A program made the position numbers and the translations under genes. Below, one piece after another: positions 24,557 through 33,440 of a stretch of DNA of 64,000 nt. The notes under the pieces were generated by a model. That model was not told the DNA's origin, ran no database searches, and worked only from the letters and a program-made list of their open reading frames with translations. Numbering within the stretch: position 1 is the stretch's first letter; every line of letters starts with the position of its first letter. This stretch comes from Maricaulis sp048270265 (GTDB lineage Bacteria > Pseudomonadota > Alphaproteobacteria > Caulobacterales > Maricaulaceae): contig NZ_JBLWTD010000015.1 of NCBI RefSeq assembly GCF_048270265.1, positions 7,297 to 71,296 of the forward strand. The letters run 5' to 3'.

Positions 24557-25672
24557 ATGACGCACCCCCTTTGCGGACCGGACCGCCGCAGCGTCCTGCG
24601 CTGGGCCGCAGCCACGGCCGGCATGAGCCTGTTGCCGGCCTCCTTCGCCCTTGCGGACGAGATGAGCCTGGACCGGCGGATCGGCCAGATGTTGCTGCTC
24701 GGCTTTATCGGTTCAACGGTGGACACCGAGGGTGCCGACCAGATTGCCGCTCACCTCGGCGAAGGCCGGATCGGCGGTGTCTTGTTCCTGCGCCACAATG
24801 TGCGCACGCGCGAGGGCGTTGAAGGCCTGACGGCACGCTTCCGGGCGGTGGCGCCGGAAGCCTGGATGGCGGTCGACCAGGAGGGCGGCGTCGTGCAGCG
24901 CCTGTCGCGTGATCTGGGCTATGGCGCCGTACCGCGCGCCCGGCTGGTCGCCGAGGCCGGCGATGCCGAAGCCGCACGGGCGGTCTATGCCGCCGCGGCA
25001 CAGGAATTCCGCGACGCCGGGTTCAACATGAATCTCGCGCCCGTTGCCGACCTCAATGATCCGGAAAATGCCGTGATCGGCCGGCATGGCCGTTCCTATG
25101 GCGATGACGGCGCCACGGTTGCCGCCTATGCCGGCGCCTTCATCGATGCCTATCGTGCGGCCGGCGCGGTCTGCGCCATCAAGCATTTCCCCGGTCACGG
25201 GCATTCGCGCGGCGACAGTCATGCCGGCTTTGTCGATATCACCGAGACCTGGAGCGATGCCGAACTCGATCCCTTCCGGCGTCTGATCGAGGCCGGTCAG
25301 GCGCGGCTGATGATGGGCGGGCATCTCACCCAGCGCGGGCTCGACCCGGCCGACGTGCCGGTGACCTTCTCCGCTCCGGTGATCGAGGGACTGTTGCGGG
25401 GGCAGCTGGGCTATACCGGTGCGGTGATGACCGATGATCTCGACATGGCCGCGATCCGCGAGAATTACAGCCAGCGTGAAGCCGTGCTGCGCTCGATCGA
25501 GGCCGGCAATGACATCATCATGCTGTCCAACTCGGCGGCGCCTGATCCGGAGCTGCCACAGCGGATTGTCGACTGGGTGATCGAAGCGATTTCCGAGGGC
25601 CGCTTTACCGAGGCCAGGATTGATCAGTCCGTGGCGCGGATTGCGGCGCTGCGGAGGGTGGCCCCTCTCTAG
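24557..25672 (+). CDS. exported glycoside hydrolase family 3 beta-N-acetylhexosaminidase (NagZ-like)
   Basis: 371 residues. The start at 24557 follows GGAGAG. The N-terminus RRSVLRWAAATAGMSLLPAS is a likely Tat signal (twin Arg followed by a hydrophobic core). The single GH3 domain has MAVDQEGGVVQRL, the NagZ His-containing loop KHFPGHGHSRGDSH near residue 208, and the nucleophile Asp in VMTDDLDMAAI near residue 290. NagZ removes N-acetylglucosamine from muropeptide fragments. Classical NagZ is cytoplasmic, so export is notable. The downstream gene on the same strand encodes a membrane-anchored regulator. Confidence 0.85.
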   Translation: MTHPLCGPDRRSVLRWAAATAGMSLLPASFALADEMSLDRRIGQMLLLGFIGSTVDTEGADQIAAHLGEGRIGGVLFLRHNVRTREGVEGLTARFRAVAPEAWMAVDQEGGVVQRLSRDLGYGAVPRARLVAEAGDAEAARAVYAAAAQEFRDAGFNMNLAPVADLNDPENAVIGRHGRSYGDDGATVAAYAGAFIDAYRAAGAVCAIKHFPGHGHSRGDSHAGFVDITETWSDAELDPFRRLIEAGQARLMMGGHLTQRGLDPADVPVTFSAPVIEGLLRGQLGYTGAVMTDDLDMAAIRENYSQREAVLRSIEAGNDIIMLSNSAAPDPELPQRIVDWVIEAISEGRFTEARIDQSVARIAALRRVAPL

Positions 25673-25842
25673 GCGCGAGCGGAGCCCCGCAATGATTGCC
25701 TCCTGCCCCAGATTCGGAAGGAAATTCCTGCAGTTTCACGGGCATTCGGCGATATTCATCTGGCATTCCCGGTGTGACTTTCCAAGACTGCGGCAGGTCA
25801 GGGCGATATGCCCCTGGCGTGTGATGAAAGGCGAGGGGCAAG

Positions 25843-26574
25843 ATGAAATTCGGAGATTACCTCAAACGCGTCCGGGAAGACCGTGGCTGGACCCAGCCCG
25901 AGGCGGCCCTGAAGGTCCGGATCGAGCAATCCTATCTGTCCAAGCTGGAAACCGGAAAGTCCTCCCCCTCTTCGGAGGTATTTGCCCGCCTGCAATCGGT
26001 CTATGGGCTCGACCCGGCCGATATCGCCCGTCAGCTTGATCCGGCAGAACTGGCCCAGTTGCGTGACGTGGCACCGGTCCATGCTGCGGCAAATTCCATC
26101 CTGCGGCGGGCAGTTCAAATGTCGCGCGGCTGGATGATTGCGGGTCTGGCCTGCCTCTTTCTCGGCGGTGGTTCGATCGGCCTCGCCTCGCTCGCCGAAG
26201 AGGTGAGCTATGAGGAGTATCTCTACCGCTCCATCGGCGTGATCGCGGCGGGTGAACATCCGGATGTTTACGACGTCCTCACGCGTCCGGCGCAGCCGGA
26301 AGGTGAAGCAATGGTGACCGGGGGCGCGGGGCAGACAGCACTGCGCGCCCGGCAGATCGAGATGCTGGAACGGGTCGATGAAGAGTTTCGAACCCTGCGC
26401 GAGGCCCGCGGTGACGGCTTCTACGAAAGCGTCGAGGGCGGGCGGCGGTATTTTGAACCCGTGGATTATGTTCGCGTTGTCATCGAGTCGCCGCTTCGCT
26501 GGTTCGCTGTGCCTGGCTTGATGTTCCTGCTCGGCAGCTTCGGTTGCTTCTTCATCAGCTTCCGCTGGAAGTAA
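25843..26574 (+). CDS. membrane-anchored XRE-type regulator
   Basis: 243 residues. Residues 1-65 form a Cro/C1 helix-turn-helix (KFGDYLKRVREDRGWTQPEA, then RIEQSYLSKLETGKSSPS). A membrane segment lies at about residues 95-118 (MIAGLACLFLGGGSIGLASL) and a second near the C-terminus (FAVPGLMFLLGSFGCFFISF), leaving about 95 residues between them, most simply periplasmic. The domain between is unrecognised. It is a one-component regulator whose DNA-binding end is held at the membrane. Neighbours are an exported NagZ-like enzyme and a penicillin-binding-like hydrolase. Confidence 0.78.
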   Translation: MKFGDYLKRVREDRGWTQPEAALKVRIEQSYLSKLETGKSSPSSEVFARLQSVYGLDPADIARQLDPAELAQLRDVAPVHAAANSILRRAVQMSRGWMIAGLACLFLGGGSIGLASLAEEVSYEEYLYRSIGVIAAGEHPDVYDVLTRPAQPEGEAMVTGGAGQTALRARQIEMLERVDEEFRTLREARGDGFYESVEGGRRYFEPVDYVRVVIESPLRWFAVPGLMFLLGSFGCFFISFRWK

Positions 26575-26654
26575 TGCCTGTCGCCGCACATTGCCGGCGA
26601 TGACGCGGCGTCGCGCCAACCCCGCGACCCGACTTACCCTTCAAGGAGAAGACC

Positions 26655-28193
26655 ATGTTTCAAATGCGAGCGATCGCAGCTGCATCCGTGTGCGCTGCGC
26701 TGACCCTTTCCCCCGGCCCGGGCATCGCCCAGCCCGTGATCGACACGGTCCAACTCGGCGACCGCATTGATCGCTATTTCACGACCTCGGAACAGAATGG
26801 CGTCGTCCCCGGTGCGATCATCGTCTCGAGAGGCGGGGAGCGGATTTACGAGGCCTATTACGGGCTCGCCGATCGCGCCGCGGGGCGTGGTTTTGACGAG
26901 AACACGATTTTCGACATCGGATCGCTCACCAAGCAATTCACCGCAGCGGCGATTCTCATCCTTGCCGACCGAGGCGCGATCGCGCTGACGGACACGCTGG
27001 ACCGGTATTTCGACAATGTGCCGGCCGACAAGGCCTCGATCACGATCGACCAGCTGTTGAGTCATTCCTCCGGCCTGTCGGACGATACCGGCGCCTTTGC
27101 CGGGTCGGATTTCGATCCCTTCATTTCCGAGCAGCAAGTCATGGCGATGGTGTTGGCCAGCCCGCTCACCTCACAGCCGGGTACGCGTTATGAATATACA
27201 AATGCGGGCTATTCCGTGCTGGCCGCGATCATCGAGCACGTGTCGGGTCAGGATTACGAGACCTTCCTGCGGCAGGTCCTGTTTGAGCCCGCCGGCATGG
27301 ACAATACCGGACAGCGTCAGCTGGAGTGGAGTGAGGACACGGCCGCCCGCGGCTATGATTATCGGCGCGCCGATCCGCAACGGGCAGATCTGGGGCACTT
27401 GTTTTTGAACCTCTGGCAGAACGAGCCGGTTACCTGGCATCTGCTGGGCAATGGCGGCATCCACTCCACGCCCGCCGATCTGGAGCGTTGGCACCAGGCG
27501 TTGCAGCAGGGGCGTATCCTGTCGCCTTCCTCCCTCCGGCTTTACCAGGCGCCCCATTCGCCAAGGGTCGCACCGGCGAGTCAGGGGTTCACGCATTATG
27601 GCTATGGCTGGGCGGTCGGGACCAGTCCGGCAGGAACGCCGGTGCTCAGTCACAATGGTGGAAATTCAATTTTCTTCGCGTCCATCCACCGCTACGTCCA
27701 GGAGGATATTCTCGTCATTCACATGACCAATGAGGCCAGCCGCGAGATCGAGCGGATGGGCTATGATGTCGGCCGGATGATCTTCGACCCGGCTTTCGAA
27801 CCCGCCCCGATACCGCCCTATGCCCTCCGCCTGGCGCTCGATTTTGCTGCCTCGCATGATGTGAGTGATGCTCCCGCGCTTATTCCCTTCATCGAGGCGC
27901 GAACTGGCCGGGCGCTTGAGGCAGCATGGGTGCTCAATCGCGTCGGCTTCCGCCTGCTGGCTGAGGGGCGTCATGGCTGGGCCGTCGCGGTTCTGCGGGC
28001 CAATACCGAACGCTTCCCGGGCGACGGAAATCTCCATGACAGCCTGGCGACGGCCTATCAGCGGGCCGGTGACCTTGACGCTGCCATCGCGGAATTTCGC
28101 CGGGCGCTTGAACTGGCGCCTCGGGACGGGACGTGTTTCTGGTGTGCGGACTCGACCAATGGCCTCGCTGAACTCGGTGCGCTGCCGGAGTGA
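26655..28193 (+). CDS. serine hydrolase of the beta-lactamase/penicillin-binding family with C-terminal TPR
   Basis: 512 residues. Signal peptide near residues 1-26 (AIAAASVCAALTLSPGPGIA). The class C beta-lactamase-like domain has the SxxK motif in DIGSLTKQF near residue 90, YTNAGYS (Y-x-N) near residue 181 and HNGGNS (in place of KTG) near residue 333. Residues about 455-500 hold a tetratricopeptide-like repeat (DSLATAYQRAGDLDAAIAEF). Such enzymes act as D-aminopeptidases, esterases or penicillin-recognising proteins. Beta-lactam hydrolysis cannot be assumed. It begins 80 bases after the XRE-type regulator. Confidence 0.87.
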   Translation: MFQMRAIAAASVCAALTLSPGPGIAQPVIDTVQLGDRIDRYFTTSEQNGVVPGAIIVSRGGERIYEAYYGLADRAAGRGFDENTIFDIGSLTKQFTAAAILILADRGAIALTDTLDRYFDNVPADKASITIDQLLSHSSGLSDDTGAFAGSDFDPFISEQQVMAMVLASPLTSQPGTRYEYTNAGYSVLAAIIEHVSGQDYETFLRQVLFEPAGMDNTGQRQLEWSEDTAARGYDYRRADPQRADLGHLFLNLWQNEPVTWHLLGNGGIHSTPADLERWHQALQQGRILSPSSLRLYQAPHSPRVAPASQGFTHYGYGWAVGTSPAGTPVLSHNGGNSIFFASIHRYVQEDILVIHMTNEASREIERMGYDVGRMIFDPAFEPAPIPPYALRLALDFAASHDVSDAPALIPFIEARTGRALEAAWVLNRVGFRLLAEGRHGWAVAVLRANTERFPGDGNLHDSLATAYQRAGDLDAAIAEFRRALELAPRDGTCFWCADSTNGLAELGALPE

Positions 28194-28210
28194 ACAGACC
28201 GGATGCTGAA

Positions 28211-28246
28211 GCAGCCCGGGTCACCTTTGCGGTGCGCCCGGGCTGC
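28211..28246. terminator. hairpin between convergent hydrolase and S9 peptidase genes
   Basis: Stem GCAGCCCGGG with CCCGGGCTGC, plus inner CACC with GGTG. A strong stem without a T run on either strand, suited to act on both converging messages. Confidence 0.5.
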
Positions 28247-28250
28247 CAGC

Positions 28251-30188
28251 CTATTCGCTTTCACCGCGCAGATAGGTATCCAGGAAGCTGAGATAGGCCT
28301 CTGACGCCGTGATGCGGTTGTCGCGGCCGCGGAAGCCGTGGCCTTCATCGGGGAAGAGGACGTATTCGACCGGCACGCCATTGGCGCGCACGGCGGCGAC
28401 CATTTCATCGCTCTCCACCTGTAGCACGCGCGGATCATTGGCGCCCTGGATGACCATCAGCGGCTTGGTGATGCTGTCGGCGTGAAAGAGCGGCGAGATG
28501 GCGCGGTGACGTTCGGCATCGGTCGCCGGATTGCCCATTTCATCATAGAGCGACTCGCGGAAACTCTCCCACCAGGGCGGGATGGAGGCGAGGGTGCGCT
28601 CCCAATTGGTGACGCCGAAAATATCGATCCCGACCTCGAAGGCGTCGGGATGGAAGGCGAGGGCGGCAACCGTCATGAAGCCGCCATAGGAGCCGCCGAT
28701 CACGCCGACCTGGTCGTCGCGCACCCAGTCGAGCGAGCGCAGATAATCGCCGGCCGCGACAATGTCCTGCAGGTCTTCCTCGCCATGGCGCCGGTCATCC
28801 ATGTGGAAGAAGGTTTTGCCATAGCCCGAGGAGCCGCGATTATTGGCGGCGTAGACGGCATAGCCGTGATTGACGAGGTGCTGGATCATCGCCGAATAGC
28901 CGATCCGGCTCTGACCGCCCGGCCCGCCATGGACCATGACGAGGGCGGGCACGGGATTGTCGGCGCTGGAACCATGCGGGCGATAGAGGATGCCCGGAAT
29001 TTCCACGCCGTCGAAACTGGCAAAACGCACCACTTCGGCATCGACCATATCGGCCTCGCTGATCGCCGGATTGAGGGCCTGGGTCAGCTGGGTGTGGGCC
29101 TGGGTGGCCAGGTCCACGATATGGAGGTTGGAGGGTGAGGTAGCGGCATTGATCATGAAGGCGATCGAGCCCTCATCGCGGGAAAAACGGACCGAACCGA
29201 GATCGCCGGCCGGCAGATCGGGCAGGGCGAGCGCCTGGCCGGTCTGCAGATCGGTGATGGTCACCTCGGTACGGGCATCGGCATTGATGCCGGTCACCAG
29301 AAAACGGCCCGAGGGTGAGTAGGTGACGAACTGGACGTCCCAGTCGGCGGTCACCACCGGGGCGCGCTCTCCGGTGGCGAGGTCATATGACCAGGCCTGG
29401 GAGAATTCGCCGAATTCGTCGGTGGCATAGATCAGGGCGCTGCTGTCGGCCGTGAAGGTGTAGGCGCTATAGGCGATATTGCCCTCATGGGCCGTGATCA
29501 GGACCGGCTCCGCATTGTCCGCGGCGCGGTCGACCAGCAGGATGTCGCTATCGGCCGAGGTGCGATTGCGCACCAGCGCAAGCCAGCGACCATCCGGGCT
29601 GACCGCGCTGATCGAGAGGGCGTCGGTGTTTTCAAACAGGACGCTGCTCTCATAGCTCAGCGTGTCGTATTGATAGACATCGAAGGCACCGGCATCGCGG
29701 GCATTGGTGGCAATCCAGATATCGTTGCCATCGGGCGAGAAGCCGATGAACTGGGCCTTGACGTTTTCGCCGGGGGTGAGGTCGTTCAGGCGGCCATCGA
29801 GTTCGCGGACATAGACATGATTGAGCTCGTCGCCGCCGCCATCGAAGGTGACCAGGACGCGATCATCATTCGGGAACCAGCTGATCGCCGCCGTCGCGCT
29901 TGTGGTTGAATCCGTCAGCGCCTCGCGCTCACCGGAAACCGGATCGACCGCATAGGCATTATAGACGCCGGTTTCGTCCGAGGAGATGAGGATGCGGCCA
30001 TCGGAGGCGGCAAAGGCAAAGCCCGCACTGTCCGCCATGCCGAAGCTGGTGGTCATGAAGAAGGTGGCGGCATCGTATCGCGTCACCGTTGGCGCCGGCG
30101 CATCGATGGCGGCGGGCGGAGCCTGGTCAGCGGGCTGGCAGGCCGCCAGTCCGAGTGCGAGTGCCGCACTGATTGCGAAATACTTCAT
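28251..30188 (-). CDS. S9 family peptidase (prolyl oligopeptidase type), lipoprotein
   Basis: 645 residues. ATG at 30188 is 6 bases after GGGGAG, while the in-frame ATG at 30194 touches that site and is unlikely. A lipobox (ALGLAAC) gives a lipid-anchored N-terminal Cys. Residues about 40-370 form a beta-propeller with WD-like strands, and the rest is the catalytic domain: Ser in GGSYGGFMT near residue 496, Asp in GANDPRV near residue 583 and His in DEGHGF near residue 614. The family cleaves short peptides, often after proline or at an exposed N-terminus. Extracytoplasmic by its signal. Confidence 0.9.
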   Translation of the reverse strand: MKYFAISAALALGLAACQPADQAPPAAIDAPAPTVTRYDAATFFMTTSFGMADSAGFAFAASDGRILISSDETGVYNAYAVDPVSGEREALTDSTTSATAAISWFPNDDRVLVTFDGGGDELNHVYVRELDGRLNDLTPGENVKAQFIGFSPDGNDIWIATNARDAGAFDVYQYDTLSYESSVLFENTDALSISAVSPDGRWLALVRNRTSADSDILLVDRAADNAEPVLITAHEGNIAYSAYTFTADSSALIYATDEFGEFSQAWSYDLATGERAPVVTADWDVQFVTYSPSGRFLVTGINADARTEVTITDLQTGQALALPDLPAGDLGSVRFSRDEGSIAFMINAATSPSNLHIVDLATQAHTQLTQALNPAISEADMVDAEVVRFASFDGVEIPGILYRPHGSSADNPVPALVMVHGGPGGQSRIGYSAMIQHLVNHGYAVYAANNRGSSGYGKTFFHMDDRRHGEEDLQDIVAAGDYLRSLDWVRDDQVGVIGGSYGGFMTVAALAFHPDAFEVGIDIFGVTNWERTLASIPPWWESFRESLYDEMGNPATDAERHRAISPLFHADSITKPLMVIQGANDPRVLQVESDEMVAAVRANGVPVEYVLFPDEGHGFRGRDNRITASEAYLSFLDTYLRGESE

Positions 30189-30251
30189 GCTCATCTCCCC
30201 AAATCCATGTTGCGCGCATCATAGCGCAGGGTGGGATGGGAACCAGCAAAG

Positions 30252-30284
30252 AAAAAGGCCGCCCCCGGCGGGAGCGGCCTTTCC
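30252..30284 (-). terminator. intrinsic terminator of groESL
   Basis: On the - strand: AAAGGCCGC and GCGGCCTTT stem, then TTTTCTTT. It lies about 30 bases past the groL stop. Confidence 0.88.
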
Positions 30285-30315
30285 TTTGACATTCAGCCGG
30301 AGCTGAACGGCGTGA

Positions 30316-31971
30316 TTACATCATGCCGCCCATTCCGCCCATTCCGCCCATGCCGCCCATGTCGGGCATGCCGCCACCAGCGGACTCATCCTTTGGTGCG
30401 TCGGCGACAGCGGCTTCCGTGGTGATCAGCAGGGAAGCAACCGAAGCGGCATCCTGCAGAGCGGTACGGACAACCTTGGCCGGGTCGATGACACCGAATG
30501 CGAGCATGTCGCCATACTCTTCGGTCTGGGCGTTGAAGCCGAAGGTGAGAGAAGCGTTTTCCATGACCTTGCCGACCACGATCGAGCCTTCGACACCGGA
30601 GTTTTCGGCGATCTGGCGGATCGGGGACTGCAGGGCGCGCGAGATGATTGCGATACCCTGGGTCTGGTCAGGATTGTCGCCCTTCATGCCGATCAGCTTC
30701 AGGGAAGCCTTCAGCAGAGCAACACCACCGCCTGGCACGATGCCTTCTTCAACGGCCGCGCGGGTCGCATTGAGGGCGTCGTCGACGCGGTCCTTCTTCT
30801 CTTTCACTTCCATTTCGGTCGCGCCGCCGACCTTGATCACGGCAACACCGCCAGCCAGCTTGGCCAGACGTTCCTGCAGCTTTTCACGGTCGTAATCGGA
30901 GGTGGTTTCCTCGACCTGGCGACGGATCTGGGTGACCCGGGCTTCGATCGCGGCACCTTCGCCGGCACCGTCGACGATGGTGGTATCGTCCTTGGTGATG
31001 CCAACGCGCTTGGCCGTGCCGAGCATGTCGAGGGTGACGGTCTCAAGCTTGATGCCGAGGTCTTCGGAGATGACCTGGCCACCGGTGAGGATGGCAATGT
31101 CTTCCAGCATCGACTTGCGACGATCGCCGAAGCCCGGTGCCTTGACGGCAGCGATCTTCAGGCCGCCACGCAGCTTGTTGACCACGAGGGTCGCCAGGGC
31201 TTCGCCTTCAACGTCTTCCGCGATGATCAGCAGAGGACGGCCGGACTGAACAACGGTTTCCAGGATCGGCAGCATGGGCTGAAGCGAGGTGAGCTTCTTC
31301 TCGTGCAGCAGGATGTAGGGCTCTTCGAGCTCGACCGTCATCTTCTCGGCATTGGTGATGAAGTAAGGCGAGAGGTAACCGCGGTCGAACTGCATGCCTT
31401 CAACGACGTCCAGTTCGGTGTCGAGGGATTTGGCTTCTTCAACCGTGATGACGCCTTCATTGCCGACCTTTTCCATGGCCTTGGCAATCATGTCACCGAT
31501 TTCCGATGCGCCGTTGGCCGAAATGGTGCCGACCTGGGCAACTTCAGCAGTGCCCTTGATCGGGGTGGCAGAGGCCTTGATCTCGGCGACGACGATGGCA
31601 ACAGCCTTGTCGATGCCGCGCTTCAGGTCCATCGGGTTCATGCCGGCCGCAACCGACTTCATGCCTTCGCGGACGATGGACTGGGCCAGGACCGTGGCGG
31701 TCGTGGTGCCGTCACCGGCTTCGTCATTGGTCTTCGAGGCGACTTCGCGCAGCATTTGTGCGCCCATGTTCTCGAATTTGTCGGCGAGCTGGATTTCCTT
31801 GGCGACCGAAACGCCGTCCTTCGTGGTGCGCGGGGCACCGAAGGATTTTTCAAGGACGACATTGCGGCCTTTCGGGCCGAGGGTCACCTTGACGGCGTTG
31901 GCAAGGATATCGACACCGCGCAGCATGCGCTCACGGGCGTCGGAACCGAAGAGTACGTCTTTAGCAGCCAT
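30316..31971 (-). CDS. groL: chaperonin GroEL, 60 kDa subunit
   Basis: 551 residues with the normal GroEL features: AAKDVLFGSDAREEM-like opening, ATP site GDGTTTATVLAQ near residue 86, conserved GFGDRRKSML near residue 280 and a C-terminal GGMGGMGGM repeat tail. The barrel folds newly made and damaged proteins with GroES, ATP-driven. It follows groS by 50 bases on the same strand. The highly expressed codon bias in this stretch is visible (for example GTCGAAC-rich, few rare codons), consistent with this role. Confidence 0.99.
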   Translation of the reverse strand: MAAKDVLFGSDARERMLRGVDILANAVKVTLGPKGRNVVLEKSFGAPRTTKDGVSVAKEIQLADKFENMGAQMLREVASKTNDEAGDGTTTATVLAQSIVREGMKSVAAGMNPMDLKRGIDKAVAIVVAEIKASATPIKGTAEVAQVGTISANGASEIGDMIAKAMEKVGNEGVITVEEAKSLDTELDVVEGMQFDRGYLSPYFITNAEKMTVELEEPYILLHEKKLTSLQPMLPILETVVQSGRPLLIIAEDVEGEALATLVVNKLRGGLKIAAVKAPGFGDRRKSMLEDIAILTGGQVISEDLGIKLETVTLDMLGTAKRVGITKDDTTIVDGAGEGAAIEARVTQIRRQVEETTSDYDREKLQERLAKLAGGVAVIKVGGATEMEVKEKKDRVDDALNATRAAVEEGIVPGGGVALLKASLKLIGMKGDNPDQTQGIAIISRALQSPIRQIAENSGVEGSIVVGKVMENASLTFGFNAQTEEYGDMLAFGVIDPAKVVRTALQDAASVASLLITTEAAVADAPKDESAGGGMPDMGGMGGMGGMGGMM

Positions 31972-32021
31972 GGGATTTTTTCCGTTTGCTAGAGTGGGTC
32001 AGAAGGGATCGGGGCGGCCGC

Positions 32022-32312
32022 TCAGGCGCCAACGATGCCCAGGATGTCGGATTCTTTCATGATCAGCAGCTCGGTGCCGTCGAGGGTGACCTCGGTGCCG
32101 GACCATTTGCCGAACAGGATGCGATCGCCGGCCTTGACGTCGAGGGGACGGACCGAGCCGTCATCCTTGATCGCGCCGGTGCCCACGGAGACGACTTCGC
32201 CTTCCTGGGGCTTTTCCTTGGCGGTGTCAGGGATGATGATCCCGCCTTTGGTGGTGGATTGTTCTTCGAGGCGCTTCACAAGGACGCGGTCGTGCAGAGG
32301 ACGAAAGCTCAT
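32022..32312 (-). CDS. groS: co-chaperonin GroES, 10 kDa subunit
   Basis: 96 residues, with FRPLHDRVLVKRLEEQ at the start, the mobile loop STTKGGIIIP and a late KESDILGIVG. Forms the seven-membered lid of GroEL. It is the first gene of the groSL operon and its promoter region has both a CIRCE element (32367-32393) and a sigma-32-like promoter (32403-32431), so control is likely by HrcA and by heat-shock sigma factor together. The start has GGAGATACACCAAG before it. Confidence 0.98.
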   Translation of the reverse strand: MSFRPLHDRVLVKRLEEQSTTKGGIIIPDTAKEKPQEGEVVSVGTGAIKDDGSVRPLDVKAGDRILFGKWSGTEVTLDGTELLIMKESDILGIVGA

Positions 32313-32366
32313 CTTGGTGTATCTCCAACAAGAGGACAGAAAATCAAAAACAGCTCGGAAGTGAGT

Positions 32367-32393
32367 TTGGCACTCACGACCGTCGACTGCTAA
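32367..32393 (-). promoter_or_regulatory. CIRCE element (HrcA operator) of groESL
   Basis: TTGGCACTC-N9-GACTGCTAA on the + strand, against the consensus TTAGCACTC-N9-GAGTGCTAA. Two of 18 arm positions differ. HrcA bound here represses the operon in the absence of heat stress. Confidence 0.9.
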
Positions 32394-32402
32394 CAGAGGG
32401 GC

Positions 32403-32431
32403 AGATAAGCAGTCGCCATGACGGCGTCAAG
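32403..32431 (-). promoter_or_regulatory. sigma-32-like promoter of groESL
   Basis: On the - strand, CTTGACG (32431-32425) and CTTATCT (32409-32403) with a 15-base spacer, resembling the alphaproteobacterial heat-shock consensus CTTGAAA / CYTATNT. The CIRCE element starts just downstream of it, so HrcA would sit at or near the start point. Confidence 0.7.
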
Positions 32432-32583
32432 GGCGCCGATGTGTGCCGGGAAGCGGAAACACGGCGCCGCGTTTTCTGCCGGTCATTTTCCGTTCATCGC
32501 GCGATTGATATCGCTCCGTCGCAATGCCTGTGATAATAACGCTCTGACGGTCGACGCGACCGCGAAGCTGAGAGGTCGAACCC

Positions 32584-33255
32584 ATGAAGATCCGTACTGC
32601 GCTGATGACTACCCTGGCTGCGCTGGCCATGACGGCCTGCACCACCACTGACCCCTATACCGGCGAAGTTCGCCCGAATTACACTGGACGTGGCGCGCTG
32701 ATCGGCGCTGCCGCCGGCGCTGCGCTGGGCTATCTCACCAATACGTCCGACAGCCAGGAAGGCCGTACCAACGCCCTGATCGGCGCCGGCATTGGCGGTC
32801 TCGCCGGGGCCGGGATCGGCAATTACATGGATCGCCAGGAAACGGCGATGCGCGAGGCGATGTCGGACAGCGGCGTCGGCGTTCGCCGCCAGGGCAATGA
32901 TCTGCTGCTGATCATGCCGGGCGATGTGACCTTCGACACCAACTCCTCCTCGATCAAGCCGGACTTCTACCGCATCCTCAATGATGCCGCCGAAGTCCTT
33001 AATCGCTATCCCGCCACCTATGTCGATGTCATCGGTCATGCCGATTCGACCGGGGCGGATGCCTATAACCAGACGCTGTCCGAACAGCGGGCCTCGTCGG
33101 TGGGCAGCTATCTGATCTCCCAGGGCGTGCTGCGCGACCGTTTCTACATCGCCGGCATGGGCGAGCGTTCGCCGATCGCCAGCAATGACACCTCCGAGGG
33201 CCGGGCCCGCAACCGGCGCGTCGAAATCCTGATCCGCCCGCATACGGTTTCCTGA
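32584..33255 (+). CDS. OmpA-like lipoprotein with glycine-zipper segment
   Basis: 223 residues. Lipobox ALAMTAC. Residues about 35-80 contain two Gly/Ala-rich helices (GALIGAAAGAALGYL and ALIGAGIGGLAGAGIGNYM), a glycine-zipper arrangement, then an OmpA C-terminal domain with the peptidoglycan-binding signatures VIGHADSTG and GRARNRRVEI. The protein should be lipid-anchored at the outer membrane and grip the cell wall through its C-terminal domain, as the YiaD-type lipoproteins do. A strong terminator follows. Confidence 0.9.
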   Translation: MKIRTALMTTLAALAMTACTTTDPYTGEVRPNYTGRGALIGAAAGAALGYLTNTSDSQEGRTNALIGAGIGGLAGAGIGNYMDRQETAMREAMSDSGVGVRRQGNDLLLIMPGDVTFDTNSSSIKPDFYRILNDAAEVLNRYPATYVDVIGHADSTGADAYNQTLSEQRASSVGSYLISQGVLRDRFYIAGMGERSPIASNDTSEGRARNRRVEILIRPHTVS

Positions 33256-33279
33256 TCCGGGTATCAGCTGACTGGAAGA

Positions 33280-33309
33280 AAGCGGTCCACTCCGGTGGGC
33301 CGCTTTTTT
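33280..33309 (+). terminator. intrinsic terminator of the OmpA-like gene
   Basis: An 11-bp stem (AAGCGGTCCAC with GTGGGCCGCTT, one T-G pair), TCCG loop, then a run of six T. Confidence 0.93.
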
Positions 33310-33340
33310 CTTGCCGGGGAAAAGCGGGGCCGGGTGGCGG

Positions 33341-33356
33341 TTTACCTTCGTTAACC
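33341..33356 (+). promoter_or_regulatory. weak CtrA-like site before tipF
   Basis: TTTACC and TTAACC separated by 4 bases, about 85 bases before the tipF-like start. The usual CtrA arrangement is TTAA-N7-TTAAC, so the spacing does not fit and only a GTTAACCAA half site is clear. Confidence 0.22.
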
Positions 33357-33440
33357 AAACGACAACCGGTAGAGGATCAGCCTAGCATCAAGCATTGCCA
33401 CCGATTCGTTTTCGGCATTGCCGGTTCAACAAGGCTGCCC

